From positions 1 to 13,657 of the forward strand of contig DCBA01000022.1 in the NCBI GenBank assembly GCA_002313255.1: a stretch of 13,657 nucleotides of DNA, in the 5' to 3' direction. The position numbers and the translations under genes are program-made. Positions 1-8,200 of the stretch are shown here, in pieces; within the stretch, counting starts at the first letter, position 1; each line of letters opens with the position of its first letter. A model generated the notes under the pieces. That model searched no databases and was not told where the DNA came from. It saw only the letters and a program-made list of their open reading frames with translations. The DNA comes from Gammaproteobacteria bacterium UBA1119. Its GTDB lineage: Bacteria > Pseudomonadota > Gammaproteobacteria > Pseudomonadales > Azotimanducaceae.

Positions 1-684
1 AACGCCCTGGCTGAAAAACTAGGGAACGCGGCCGTATACCATGAGGCCGACGTGACGCAAGAAGCGGACGTCAAGGCGACCATCGACCAGGCACTGGACC
101 GATTTGGAAAACTCGACATTTTATTCAATAACGCGGGAGGTCCAACGCCAGGGGACGTGAACGGTATTACTCCCGAGCAAATTCGATACGGCGTTGACCT
201 CTTGCTCACCAGCGTCGCGCTGGGGATTCGCTACGCCATTGAACCCATGAAAGCTTCTGGCGGTGGGTCGATTATCAATAACTCGAGTATTGCGGGTCTC
301 CGATACCGACAAGGTAATGTGCTTTATTCTGTTCTCAAGGCGGCGGTTTCACATTACACGAGGATGGCCGGTATCGAACTTGGTCCGCACAGCATTCGGG
401 TGAACACCATTTCTCCGGGTGCGATTGCGACGCCTATATTCTGGGGCGGTTCGGCTCGAGCCAATACGCTTACCGATGAAGACAATGATCGCAAGATGCA
501 GAAATTGCAGGCCAACTTATCTCGTGCCACACCGCTACCTCGGAGCGGGTTGTCGATGGATATCGCGGAAGCTGCGCTGTTCCTCGCGAGTGATGCGGGC
601 AGTTACGTCAATTGTCATGACCTCGTCGTGGACGGGGGGCGTACGTCAATGTTTATGGAGCCGCCGGTCCCGGGTTCTTCATGA
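1..684 (+). CDS. SDR family NAD(P)-dependent oxidoreductase (5' end cut off by the window)
   Basis: This is a short-chain dehydrogenase/reductase, a cytosolic NAD(P)-dependent alcohol/ketone oxidoreductase with a Rossmann fold. The frame is open from base 1 and gives 227 visible residues. The missing N-terminus should hold the TGxxxGxG nucleotide-binding loop. Visible classical SDR marks are the NNAGG motif (bases 127-141), the catalytic serine in the NNSSIAG stretch (about 277-297), and the catalytic Y-S-V-L-K, i.e. YxxxK, at 325-339. These are followed by R-V-N-T-I-S-P-G and, near the end, the V-D-G-G cofactor/tetramer segment. The GTG at base 52 is internal and not a credible start. The gene ends 32 bases inside the convergent acyl-CoA dehydrogenase gene. 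Substrate cannot be read from sequence; the neighbours suggest a hydroxyacyl-CoA, sterol or terpenoid alcohol. Confidence 0.93.
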   Translation, partial: NALAEKLGNAAVYHEADVTQEADVKATIDQALDRFGKLDILFNNAGGPTPGDVNGITPEQIRYGVDLLLTSVALGIRYAIEPMKASGGGSIINNSSIAGLRYRQGNVLYSVLKAAVSHYTRMAGIELGPHSIRVNTISPGAIATPIFWGGSARANTLTDEDNDRKMQKLQANLSRATPLPRSGLSMDIAEAALFLASDAGSYVNCHDLVVDGGRTSMFMEPPVPGSS

Positions 685-1915
685 CGTCGCGAAACGGACC
701 GGTGTCCATGCGGGGCTCTTTCGGCATCCCGAGCACGCGCTCGGCGATGATGTTGCGCTGAATTTCGTCCGTACCCCCCGCAATCGACGTGGCTGGGACC
801 GAAATGAGAATTTCCGCGATCAAGCCGGCTAACGGCCCATCCTCGTCTCCCAGCATGCTGTCACTTCCGCTGATCATGGTATGTACCTTGGAAGCCTGCC
901 GGGCGACATGACTCGCGGCCAACTTACCTAAGGAACCTTCAGGCCCTTGGGGTCGACCCTGCTGTTGGGCGGCGCGAGCACGGCGAGCTGTCCACTCGGC
1001 CGTCCTGGCCTTGATCATCAGTTCGGCGATGGCTTGTCTGACGACGGGATCGTCAATTTTTCCCGTTTCAATAGCTCGTTCGAAGACCAGGTCCACCCGA
1101 CCAGCACGTTGCGGATACCATTTGTATGGTTCCATAACGGTAGCTGTTTCATCGCGTTCTTCGTCGTATATACGACCCTCGAGGTCGCGGTCCCGATGCA
1201 CCGACCGCAGCGTATCGGCGCTACGGCGTTCGTGCATTAGCGTGGTCATGGCAACTTTCCAGCCGTTACCGATCCGATCCACTTGGTCCTCTGGAGCAAC
1301 CACGGCATCGGTAAAAAACACCTGATTGAAAGACGCATGGCCGTTCATCTGCTTGAGCGGATGTACGTTCACGCCGGTTTGATGCATGTCGATGACGAAG
1401 TAAGAAAGTCCGTCATGTTTGGGCGCTTCCCAGTCGGTGCGCGCAAGCAGTAGCCCGTAATCGGCATGGTGCGCGCTCGTGGTCCAGACTTTCTGACCGT
1501 TGATGATCCACTGGCTACCATCGAAGTCGGCTCTTGTGATGGCGCCGGCAAGGTCGGAACCGCTTCCCGGCTCGCTAAACAACTGGCACCATGTATCTTC
1601 GCCCGTGAGAATGCGTCTTAGGTATCGAGACTTTTGGCTATCGTTACCGTGCTCAAGAATCGTCGCTGCTGCCAACAGACGGATACCACTACGGGCCACG
1701 GTGACCGCGTTTATACGGGCGAATTCCTCATCCACGATCGGATTAAAAACCAAGGACAAGTCCTTCCCAAACCACTGCGATGGCCACGTGGGCATTCCCC
1801 AACCGGATTCGGCGAGTTTGGAACGCCATTCGATTAATGAGGCATTCGGATCCCAATTGGATTCGAGCCAAAGCCTTAGCTCATTACGAAGCTTCTCGCC
1901 GTCTAGGGGTTGCAT
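653..1915 (-). CDS. Acyl-CoA dehydrogenase, likely catalytic subunit of a heteromeric enzyme
   Basis: This is an FAD-dependent acyl-CoA dehydrogenase of about 420 residues that should introduce the alpha-beta double bond into an acyl-CoA and pass electrons to ETF. I see the FSEPGSGSD flavin/substrate motif (about residues 113-121), W-x-I-x-G-Q-K-V-W-T (about 136-145) and the C-terminal GGTDEIQRNIIAERVLG segment (from about 380). In medium-chain enzymes the catalytic Glu lies just before this last motif (Y-E-G-T); here that place is A-G-G-T. A Glu in the M-H-E-R stretch (about 229) matches the alternative position used by isovaleryl-CoA and long-chain dehydrogenases, so it is the probable base. 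Start choice: the ATG at 1915-1913 forms TGATG with the preceding stop and has GGTGG 8 bases upstream. A GTG at 1927 would add four residues and has no ribosome site. Residues about 237-287 form a charged insert of unknown role. Confidence 0.92.
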   Translation of the reverse strand: MQPLDGEKLRNELRLWLESNWDPNASLIEWRSKLAESGWGMPTWPSQWFGKDLSLVFNPIVDEEFARINAVTVARSGIRLLAAATILEHGNDSQKSRYLRRILTGEDTWCQLFSEPGSGSDLAGAITRADFDGSQWIINGQKVWTTSAHHADYGLLLARTDWEAPKHDGLSYFVIDMHQTGVNVHPLKQMNGHASFNQVFFTDAVVAPEDQVDRIGNGWKVAMTTLMHERRSADTLRSVHRDRDLEGRIYDEERDETATVMEPYKWYPQRAGRVDLVFERAIETGKIDDPVVRQAIAELMIKARTAEWTARRARAAQQQGRPQGPEGSLGKLAASHVARQASKVHTMISGSDSMLGDEDGPLAGLIAEILISVPATSIAGGTDEIQRNIIAERVLGMPKEPRMDTGPFRDVMKNPGPAAP

Positions 1916-3030
1916 CAGTGCTGCCACCGCGTGACTAATTGTTCTTTGTGATAGGAGGGATCACCAAAAAATACTTCGGAACTTTTGGCGCGTTTGAACC
2001 AAAGGTGTGTGTCGTTGTCCCAGGTAAATCCGATGCCGCCGTGAATTTGGATGCATTCAGCTGCGATTCGCATGTAGGCCTCGGAGGCCGCTGCTTTGGC
2101 TAGGTTCGCGAGTACGGGCAACTCTGGGTCGCTAGATGCAGCGGCCGTCGCCGCGTAATAGGCCGCGGACTTGGCCATTTCTACGTCGAGCAACATGTCG
2201 GCGCATTTGTGTTTGATGGCCTGGAACGATCCGATCGCCCGACCGAATTGGATTCGTTCCGCCGCGTATTTGACGGTTTCGTCAACTAAGTGTTGCGCGC
2301 CTCCCACCATTTCGTTGGCGAGACCGATTGCAGCTAGATCGAGCGTCTCCGCCAACTTGGCCGATTGATCAGCGTTCCCGCCAAGACGTCGTGCGGCGAC
2401 ATCGACAAATTCGAGTTGCGTTAGTTTGCGAGTTGAGTCAATGGTTTTAACGACGCGCCGCTTTAATCCTGGCGCATCACCGTCTACTAAGAAAAATCCA
2501 ATGTTGTCGGCCCCGTTCCTGTTGGTGGTCCGAGCGACGACGATGATGAAGTTGGCAATGTGCCCATCAAGGACATAACGTTTGGTCCCGTTTAATCGGT
2601 TATTTTTGGCCGTAAGCTCGATCGAATCGGTGTCCCACTTCCCGAAGCTTTCGAACACCGCAAGGGTTGCGATACGGGTGCCAGTCGCTATATCCGGCAA
2701 CAGTTCGGATTTCTCCGATTCGGTGGCGACGTTCATAATTGCGGTCGCGCCTAGCGCAGTCGCGAGAAACGGTGCACAGAGAAGCGTTCGCCCCATTTCT
2801 TCAAACAGAATTCCAAGTTCGGCATAGGACAGCCCGAGTCCGCCGTATGTCTCGGGTATGTGAGTCGCCGTGAAACCGAGTTCGCTAGAGAGTTGTGCCC
2901 AGACAATGGGGTCGTAGCCTTGATGCGTTTCCATAAGCCGGCGAACTTCGACGGTTGGTGATTTATCGGCCAAGAACTTTTGCGCCGTTGCCCGAAGCTG
3001 ATCCTGTTCTTCGTTAAAGGTGAATTGCAT
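1915..3030 (-). CDS. Acyl-CoA dehydrogenase, partner subunit lacking an obvious catalytic glutamate
   Basis: This is a second acyl-CoA dehydrogenase of 371 residues, encoded directly upstream of the first and overlapping it in a TGATG. The family marks are an N-terminal helical domain (E-E-Q-D-Q-L-R), I-P-E-x-Y-G-G-L-G-L (about 58-67), the RIQFGRAIGSFQ motif (259-270) and QIHGGIGFTWDNDTHLWFKRA near 328-348. Where the usual catalytic Glu would stand near the C-terminus the sequence reads V-F-F-G-D, and no Glu stands at the alternative helix-G position by my alignment from the QFG motif. This matches heteromeric dehydrogenases such as the mycobacterial FadE/ChsE steroid side-chain enzymes, where only one subunit type supplies the base. 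A purine-rich GGAAGGGG lies about 8 bases upstream of the ATG. Inference: the two proteins form one enzyme on a bulky acyl-CoA; the substrate is unknown. Confidence 0.92.
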   Translation of the reverse strand: MQFTFNEEQDQLRATAQKFLADKSPTVEVRRLMETHQGYDPIVWAQLSSELGFTATHIPETYGGLGLSYAELGILFEEMGRTLLCAPFLATALGATAIMNVATESEKSELLPDIATGTRIATLAVFESFGKWDTDSIELTAKNNRLNGTKRYVLDGHIANFIIVVARTTNRNGADNIGFFLVDGDAPGLKRRVVKTIDSTRKLTQLEFVDVAARRLGGNADQSAKLAETLDLAAIGLANEMVGGAQHLVDETVKYAAERIQFGRAIGSFQAIKHKCADMLLDVEMAKSAAYYAATAAASSDPELPVLANLAKAAASEAYMRIAAECIQIHGGIGFTWDNDTHLWFKRAKSSEVFFGDPSYHKEQLVTRWQH

Positions 3031-3119
3031 GAGGTCCCCTTCCTCATCGACAGTGTAACCGCGAGCCGAGAAACGCGGGCTGTGTATGCCCCCTAGATAT
3101 CCTTGCTCAATCGCGTTCG

Positions 3120-3908
3120 CTAAATAACAATCCCCGCTAATGGATCTTCAACGCCGCGTTGCTCCCGTTGCCGGTCAACGAGATGTTGTGTCAAAGAGAC
3201 CCCCGTATCGGCTGAAAGGCGAGCAATGGCGACATGCCCGCCGCTCGCAGACGCGTATGCGGCGACCGGTGAACCGGGATAACAGGCGGTGGTTGCCCCG
3301 GCTGACTTGTCGCCCCAAACATGGATGTGGCCAAGCGCTAGATAGTCGAATCCCGAATTACGGATTTCTTCTTTGGTGATTTGTGAGGAACCGATTCCCG
3401 CACGTTTCTCAACGACTTGGCCGTGCGCGAGGCCTATATTCCACCGGTCGGCAACGGGCTCAGGCGTCCCGGCCAGCGGGGCATTTTCAGGGGCGTGCTC
3501 GGCCATTGCTTTACCCCATACACGGGCACCGAGTTCAGGAAACTCAATGATATCTCCCCGATGGTCGAGGACGGCGTGCACGTGATTCCCGGCCGTAGCT
3601 AGTTCGATTCGATACCAAACCGAATAGTCATCGTGGACGTCATGATTCCCCGGGAGAAGAACGGTCGCGCACGACAGTCGCTGCAGTTGATTGCAGACAA
3701 ACTCGAAATCTTCATTGGGCACGCGGTTATTGTCGAAGAGGTCGCCAACGATTAAGAGTAAGTCAGCAGATTTGTCGAGCGCGACTTGTACAACGGCAGC
3801 AAAGGCGCGCTCAGCACCGTTGCGGTACTCGCCAGCGGTATCGGTGGTAAAGCGACTATCCAGGTGCACGTCCGACGTGTGCACAAGTTTCAAGGGTCGT
3901 TCATGCAT
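3120..3908 (-). CDS. Metallophosphoesterase, SbcD/Mre11-type nuclease domain (short, standalone)
   Basis: This is a calcineurin-like phosphoesterase of 262 residues, closest in motif pattern to the nuclease domain of SbcD/Mre11, which processes DNA ends and hairpins with the SbcC/Rad50 ATPase. All metal-site motifs are present in order: D13-x-H15 in H-T-S-D-V-H-L, G-D56-L-F-D, G-N88-H89-D90, A-H162-G and G-H194-I-H196. It is much shorter than a typical SbcD of about 400 residues: it stops soon after the core and lacks most of the capping and SbcC-binding region. No SbcC-like ATPase gene is adjacent. It sits between metabolic genes, 72 bases after the aldo/keto reductase and 89 before the dehydrogenases, so its link to them is unclear. 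No Shine-Dalgarno sequence is visible before the ATG. DNA nuclease activity is a family inference; another phosphodiester substrate is possible. Confidence 0.85.
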   Translation of the reverse strand: MHERPLKLVHTSDVHLDSRFTTDTAGEYRNGAERAFAAVVQVALDKSADLLLIVGDLFDNNRVPNEDFEFVCNQLQRLSCATVLLPGNHDVHDDYSVWYRIELATAGNHVHAVLDHRGDIIEFPELGARVWGKAMAEHAPENAPLAGTPEPVADRWNIGLAHGQVVEKRAGIGSSQITKEEIRNSGFDYLALGHIHVWGDKSAGATTACYPGSPVAAYASASGGHVAIARLSADTGVSLTQHLVDRQREQRGVEDPLAGIVI

Positions 3909-3980
3909 AAGGGAGGCATTCTAGCGCAGCGTCGTCGAACGCGTCTTGGAACGAAATTCGGCCGACTGATCGCAGTGTCG

Positions 3981-5075
3981 TTAACGATCGGGCGTGGGAG
4001 TGTTCGGATCCAAGAGTCCCTCGTCTTTCAACTCGTGCCATACATTGGTTGGGACTGGGGTCATCAAATAGTCACGGTTTTGTTCGGCTTCCCGACGGCT
4101 TTTAGCACCGGGTATGACGGCTGCGACCGCTGGATGAGCTAACGGAAATTGCAGAGCGACTGCGGCCAGCGATACGTTGTACGCAGTGCAAATGCTCGCC
4201 ATGCGGTGGGTCTTTTCGATAATGTCGGAGGGTGCTTGGTCGTACATGTAGGTCGCCGTGCCGAACGAATTAGCAAGCCAACCGCTGGCATATGGTGCTG
4301 CGATGATGACGCCAATGCCTCGTTTATCGCAAAGCGGTAGGACACGCTGTAAAGCGCGAGTTTCGAGAAGCGTGTAGCCGCCCGCGATCACGAAAAAGTC
4401 GAGATCAACAAGATCGGCGATGCGTTCGCAGAGATCCTCGTGCGCGCTTGTCAGCCAACTGTCCGCGTTGCGTGATTCCAAGTTGCAGCCGCAACCGATG
4501 GCTTTGATGGCACCAAGCGCGCGCAGTTCTTGGAGCGCTGTTGCGCCGCCCCCACGGTTGGAATCAAGTTCTTCAAGGTGTTCTTCGATTTGCCTAGGCG
4601 GGTGGTAACCGTAATCGATGTCGTGAATCGTTAAACTGTCGACGCGCGAATGCCCGAGACGTTGCAGTGATTCGTGATGCTGAGACTGAATGCGTTGGTA
4701 GGTGTAGTCGAATTCGACGCGAAAACCGGTGATCGGATCCCGTGGTGTTCGAACTTGCCCGCCAGGCGACAGCGTACGTTTGCCTTCATCCCTTTGGGGC
4801 TCTGGCACCAGGGATTTACCGACCTTGGTGTTGATGCAGTAGCGGTCTCGGTCATCGATACCGGCGAGTGCTAATCCCAACCGACGTTCCGAGCGACCAA
4901 GACCGTACCAGGGCGCGGTATCGAAGAAACGAACGCCGCTGGCCCAAGCGGCGTTCACGGTATCAAGGCTGGTCTGAGTTGGTACGTCGGCACTCCCGAT
5001 GGTGCCTCCTCCGAAGCCCAACGGCGTGACGTACAGGTCGCTTTTCCCGACGCGGCGTGGCGAGGAGAGGTCCAT
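3981..5075 (-). CDS. Aldo/keto reductase (D-threo-aldose/L-fucose dehydrogenase-like)
   Basis: This is a cytosolic NAD(P)H-dependent aldo/keto reductase with a TIM-barrel fold, about 364 residues. The catalytic tetrad is complete: Asp52 and Tyr57 in F-D-T-A-P-W-Y-G, Lys84 in N-T-K-V-G, and His151 in I-H-D-I-D. The C-terminal cofactor segment A-V-I-P-G-A-K-S with R-x-E-x-E-x-N lies near residues 319-333. The pattern F-D-T-A-P-x-Y-G plus H-D-I-D resembles the D-threo-aldose 1-dehydrogenase/pyridoxal 4-dehydrogenase branch; the exact substrate is uncertain. Start choice: ATG at 5075-5073 has GTGGTG about 6 bases upstream. In-frame GTG codons at 5087 and 5084 would add up to four residues but have no ribosome site. 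The gene lies downstream of the amidohydrolase on the same strand, separated by a strong hairpin, so it may be expressed from its own promoter. Confidence 0.9.
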   Translation of the reverse strand: MDLSSPRRVGKSDLYVTPLGFGGGTIGSADVPTQTSLDTVNAAWASGVRFFDTAPWYGLGRSERRLGLALAGIDDRDRYCINTKVGKSLVPEPQRDEGKRTLSPGGQVRTPRDPITGFRVEFDYTYQRIQSQHHESLQRLGHSRVDSLTIHDIDYGYHPPRQIEEHLEELDSNRGGGATALQELRALGAIKAIGCGCNLESRNADSWLTSAHEDLCERIADLVDLDFFVIAGGYTLLETRALQRVLPLCDKRGIGVIIAAPYASGWLANSFGTATYMYDQAPSDIIEKTHRMASICTAYNVSLAAVALQFPLAHPAVAAVIPGAKSRREAEQNRDYLMTPVPTNVWHELKDEGLLDPNTPTPDR

Positions 5076-5152
5076 ATCAAGCACCACGGCTCAATAGGGA
5101 ACGTTTCGCCTTTGGCCCAAAGTCAGCACCCGTTGGCGATGGTTCAATCAAC

Positions 5153-5182
5153 GAAGTCGAAGGCACCGTCGCCGTCGACTTC
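5153..5182 (-). terminator. Strong hairpin after the amidohydrolase gene, terminator- or processing-like
   Basis: A perfect 8-bp inverted repeat, GAAGTCGA at 5153-5160 and TCGACTTC at 5175-5182, encloses an A/G mismatch, a further GGC/GCC 3-bp pairing and a 6-base loop. In minus-strand transcripts it begins 22 bases after the amidohydrolase stop. There is no clean run of U after it (GUUGAUUG follows), so it is a weak candidate for intrinsic termination. It could instead be an mRNA 3'-end stabiliser or a Rho-terminator border. Confidence 0.35.
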
Positions 5183-5204
5183 TCACCAATGGCATGTTGA
5201 AGGT

Positions 5205-6851
5205 TTAGGCTTGATGCCTTAAAACACTGCCGGCTCGTGTGCCGGTGTGCTCGCCTTCCGAGACGCTAATTTGTCCGTTCACCAAAGTCGCCTTGTAACC
5301 CATCGATTTTTGAATATAACGCGGCGCGCCGCCCGGGAAATCGTGCACCAGTTCGGGTTGACGCTCGGCAACCGTATTCGGGTCGAAGACGTTGACATCT
5401 GCTCGCATTCCGGTCGCAAGAGTCCCTCGGTCTGACAAGCCAAGTACCCGCGCGGGTCCCGATGTCATTCGCCGAATACCTTCGCCCATGCTGTAGATGC
5501 CGGCCTCGCGGATCCAGTGAGACAGGATGAAGCTGGTCCATCCTGCGTCCATGATCTGGGAGACGTGTGCGCCTGCGTCGCCTAGGCTTGGAAAGATGTG
5601 CTCACTCTTAAGGAGATCACCCAGTTCCTTGAGGCTTTGGTTAAACATTCGCAGGTTAAAAAGCGCTCGGCCACTCGTTTCGCGGGAAAGTCGGATGAAC
5701 GTTTCAGACCAGTGCTCCCCAGCTGCATCGGCGGTCGCTTTCAGATTTTCTTCCGGTGCTAAGGTGTAGTTGGGCGAATCGCCTGCACCGAGGTAGAACA
5801 CGTTTTGCATCGGCATGGTTCGACCGTCTTGCGCGCGGGCCTCCTCGACAAGTTTGGTGCTTGTTTCCGCATCGTTGATGGCGGTCAGGCGTCCCGGGAG
5901 ATCCATCTTGCGGATCGCATCCCATGTTTCTCCTTGTACTGGAAGGTTGGATTGAAGCCCAAACATGAAACCCGATCCACGTACTTGGGTTATGGCTGTG
6001 AAGTCACCACCACCTGAGCAGAGTTGTTCTAGACCCTTGGCGGAAGCTTTGCCAGCACCTTCCTGAGGGCCGGTCCCGTAGCTAAAAAGTATACGACCCT
6101 TGGTCGTATTCGCCATTTTCGTGAGCACTTCAAAATCCGCCCCGACTGCCTGCATCAGAGCGTTGCGTGCACCAACTTCCTTGCCAATTTCGACCAGCTC
6201 GTTCGGATCCGCAAACGTCCCGGGGATCGACCGCCCATCGGGTAGTTTGTGGGGCGGGTAACGGTTGGTCGAAAATCCTATCGCACCTCCGTCAATGGAA
6301 TGACCCACCACCTTGGCCATTTCGCTCAGTTCTTCTGGTGTGGCCTGTTCCTCCACCGCCCGTTCACCCATGACGTAGAAGCGCACGGCACAGTGACCGA
6401 CCATGCCAGCAACGTTGAGGGCAGGATCGAGTGAATCGATCGCGTCCAAATAGCCGCCGTAGTCTTCCCAAGTCCATGGGAGCCCGGTCAGGATCGCGTG
6501 TTTCGGAATATCCTCGACGGTTTCCATCATGCCGGCAAGCAAATCTCGGTCGGTGGGTTTGCATGGTGCAAAGGTGACGCCGCAGTTACCCATCAGGGCC
6601 GTGGTTACACCGTGCCAGCTGACGGGTGTCATCAATGGATCCCAACCGATTTGGGCGTCCAAGTGCGTGTGGAGATCGACGAAACCAGGGGTTACCACAT
6701 GACCCTCTGCATTGATCTCTTCCTTGCCTTTCCCCTCGACCTTGCCGATGGCGGAAATCAGACCGTCATCAATTGCGAGATCACCAGGGATGGGCTCGGC
6801 GCCTGTGCCGTCGACAATGTCTCCATTTCGAATAACGATGTCGTGAGCCAT
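5205..6851 (-). CDS. N-acyl-D-amino-acid deacylase-type amidohydrolase
   Basis: This is a 548-residue metal-dependent amidohydrolase of the D-aminoacylase/dihydroorotase superfamily, with a TIM-barrel flanked by a small beta-sandwich. Visible marks are the N-terminal sandwich G-D-I-V-D-G-T-G, V-V-T-P-G-F-V-D-L-H61-T-H63-L-D65 (metal site) and G-N-C90-G-V-T-F-A-P-C. Cys90 is the family's characteristic metal-binding cysteine. Also present are G-D-A-G-A-H (424-429), holding the catalytic Asp425, and the closing sandwich G-x-x-A-D-V-N-V-F-D (481-490). The family hydrolyses N-acyl-D-amino acids, but many members act on other cyclic or linear amides, so the substrate is open. It has the best ribosome site in the window: GGAGGAA at 6861-6855, 4 bases before the ATG. 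It is the first gene of the minus-strand series and faces a divergent operon across 353 bases. Confidence 0.9.
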   Translation of the reverse strand: MAHDIVIRNGDIVDGTGAEPIPGDLAIDDGLISAIGKVEGKGKEEINAEGHVVTPGFVDLHTHLDAQIGWDPLMTPVSWHGVTTALMGNCGVTFAPCKPTDRDLLAGMMETVEDIPKHAILTGLPWTWEDYGGYLDAIDSLDPALNVAGMVGHCAVRFYVMGERAVEEQATPEELSEMAKVVGHSIDGGAIGFSTNRYPPHKLPDGRSIPGTFADPNELVEIGKEVGARNALMQAVGADFEVLTKMANTTKGRILFSYGTGPQEGAGKASAKGLEQLCSGGGDFTAITQVRGSGFMFGLQSNLPVQGETWDAIRKMDLPGRLTAINDAETSTKLVEEARAQDGRTMPMQNVFYLGAGDSPNYTLAPEENLKATADAAGEHWSETFIRLSRETSGRALFNLRMFNQSLKELGDLLKSEHIFPSLGDAGAHVSQIMDAGWTSFILSHWIREAGIYSMGEGIRRMTSGPARVLGLSDRGTLATGMRADVNVFDPNTVAERQPELVHDFPGGAPRYIQKSMGYKATLVNGQISVSEGEHTGTRAGSVLRHQA

Positions 6852-7204
6852 AAGTTCCTCCGTGTAAGACGAGCCTGGGATCTGAGCGCAGGTGCCCGGC
6901 CTCCCAATAAACTCAGTTGCGTAACCTTCAAAAGCGAAGGGCGCCTGACATAATGCTCAATACTACCTATGTCCCTAGGTTTTAACAAAAAGTCATGTGT
7001 TGGATGCTCTTTGCGCTTATATGTACGGAAACGGTGTGTGTTTCGTAAGTTATGGATCTCAGGAATGGGCGACTGTGACGATTGATTCATGGGGACTATG
7101 GGAGATCTCCACTGGAAACGACGGTTTGATTGGCCTTGAGTGCGCCCGGTGAAAATTTCTGTCTGGTTGCATTATTGCCTTCGAATGTTGACGGGGCTTG
7201 AGCA
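6852..7204. promoter_or_regulatory. Divergent intergenic region with short inverted repeats
   Basis: This 353-base noncoding region lies between two divergently transcribed units and should carry both promoters. No convincing -35/-10 pair stands out by eye on either strand. It holds several dyads: CCTTC/GAAGG around a 6-base loop (6925-6940), ACCTA-6-TAGGT (6965-6980), ACGGAAAC-7-GTTTCGT with one bulged base (7025-7046), and the perfect 10-base palindrome GGAGATCTCC (7101-7110). Any could be an operator, but the arms are short and no regulator gene is adjacent. No tRNA or credible small ORF was seen. Confidence 0.4.
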
Positions 7205-8200
7205 ATGAGAGGACAACGGCGTTGGGTGTTGGGAGGAGTGACGGATGAAAATGAAAGCGCTTTGGCGGCGTCGGCCGTCGGCCGGCGGGCGGCTGGTGCA
7301 TACGGACTTTTGATCCTGACGACGTTTTTTTGGGGTGCAAACGCGGTACTAGCGAAACTGGCTGTGGGCGAAATTTCGCCGATGGCGTTGGTGAGTATGC
7401 GATGGCTAGGCGTCGTTTTGGTGTTAGCGCCGTTTGCTATCCGATCAGTGGCTTCGGATTGGGCCGCGTTGCGTGCACGCTGGCCATACTTGATGACGAT
7501 GGGCGCGTTGGGGCTTGCCGTCTTTAATGGGATCTTTTACTGGGCTGCACATCATACGTCGGCAATCAACATAGGGATCCTTCAGGGTGTCATGCCAATG
7601 TTTATTTTACTTGGCACCGTTGGGCTATACCGAGCGCGTATTTCGCTGTATCAAGCATTAGGGGTCGGCATCACGATGTTGGGCGTCGTGGTAGTTGGCA
7701 TAGAAGGAGATCTCAATCAGCTTCGAACGGTTTCGTTTAACCGGGGTGATCTACTGGTGCTGCTCGCGTGTGCCTTGTATGCGGCCTACACGATTGGGCT
7801 GCGTCACCGGCCGGAGACAGGCGCGGTCAACCTCTTTATGGCGTTGGCTTCGTCTGCCTTTCTGATGTCGTTACCCATGCTGCTCATGGAGGTGAGATTG
7901 GGTTGGACGCAGCCACCGACGTCTCTCGGATGGGCGATCGCGGGGCTGGTCGCTATTTTCCCGTCGCTGTTAGCGCAAATATTTTTCATTCGCGGCGTGC
8001 AACTGATTGGCCCTGCTCGCGCCGGTATTTTTCTTAACCTTGTTCCGTTGTTTGCCGTGACGTTGGCGTTCTTTGTATTGGACGAACAGTTGCAAATGCA
8101 TCACCTCACAGCATTGATTCTTGTGGTAGCAGGCATCGGGTTGGCAGAACGATCGAGTATGCTTGGACGGTCGAATAGAACGGAGCAAGCACGAAAATGA
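7205..8200 (+). CDS. EamA/DMT-family transporter
   Basis: This is an inner-membrane protein of 331 residues with about ten hydrophobic segments (roughly residues 31-51, 59-80, 94-114, 119-139, 148-168, 180-198, 208-229, 241-262, 268-291 and 299-314). They form the two five-helix EamA repeats of the drug/metabolite transporter superfamily. The first repeat opens with the typical F-F-W-G-A-N-A-V-x-A-K, and the second carries P-A-R-A-G-I-F-L-N-L-V-P-L-F-A near 269-284. Such proteins usually export amino acids or other metabolites, though some import; direction and substrate cannot be read here. The ATG at 7205 has only a weak GGGG-type site. An in-frame GTG at 7238 directly after GGAGGA is an alternative but spaced too tightly. 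It heads a three-gene operon, and its stop overlaps the next start by four bases (ATGA), suggesting translational coupling. Confidence 0.9.
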   Translation: MRGQRRWVLGGVTDENESALAASAVGRRAAGAYGLLILTTFFWGANAVLAKLAVGEISPMALVSMRWLGVVLVLAPFAIRSVASDWAALRARWPYLMTMGALGLAVFNGIFYWAAHHTSAINIGILQGVMPMFILLGTVGLYRARISLYQALGVGITMLGVVVVGIEGDLNQLRTVSFNRGDLLVLLACALYAAYTIGLRHRPETGAVNLFMALASSAFLMSLPMLLMEVRLGWTQPPTSLGWAIAGLVAIFPSLLAQIFFIRGVQLIGPARAGIFLNLVPLFAVTLAFFVLDEQLQMHHLTALILVVAGIGLAERSSMLGRSNRTEQARK

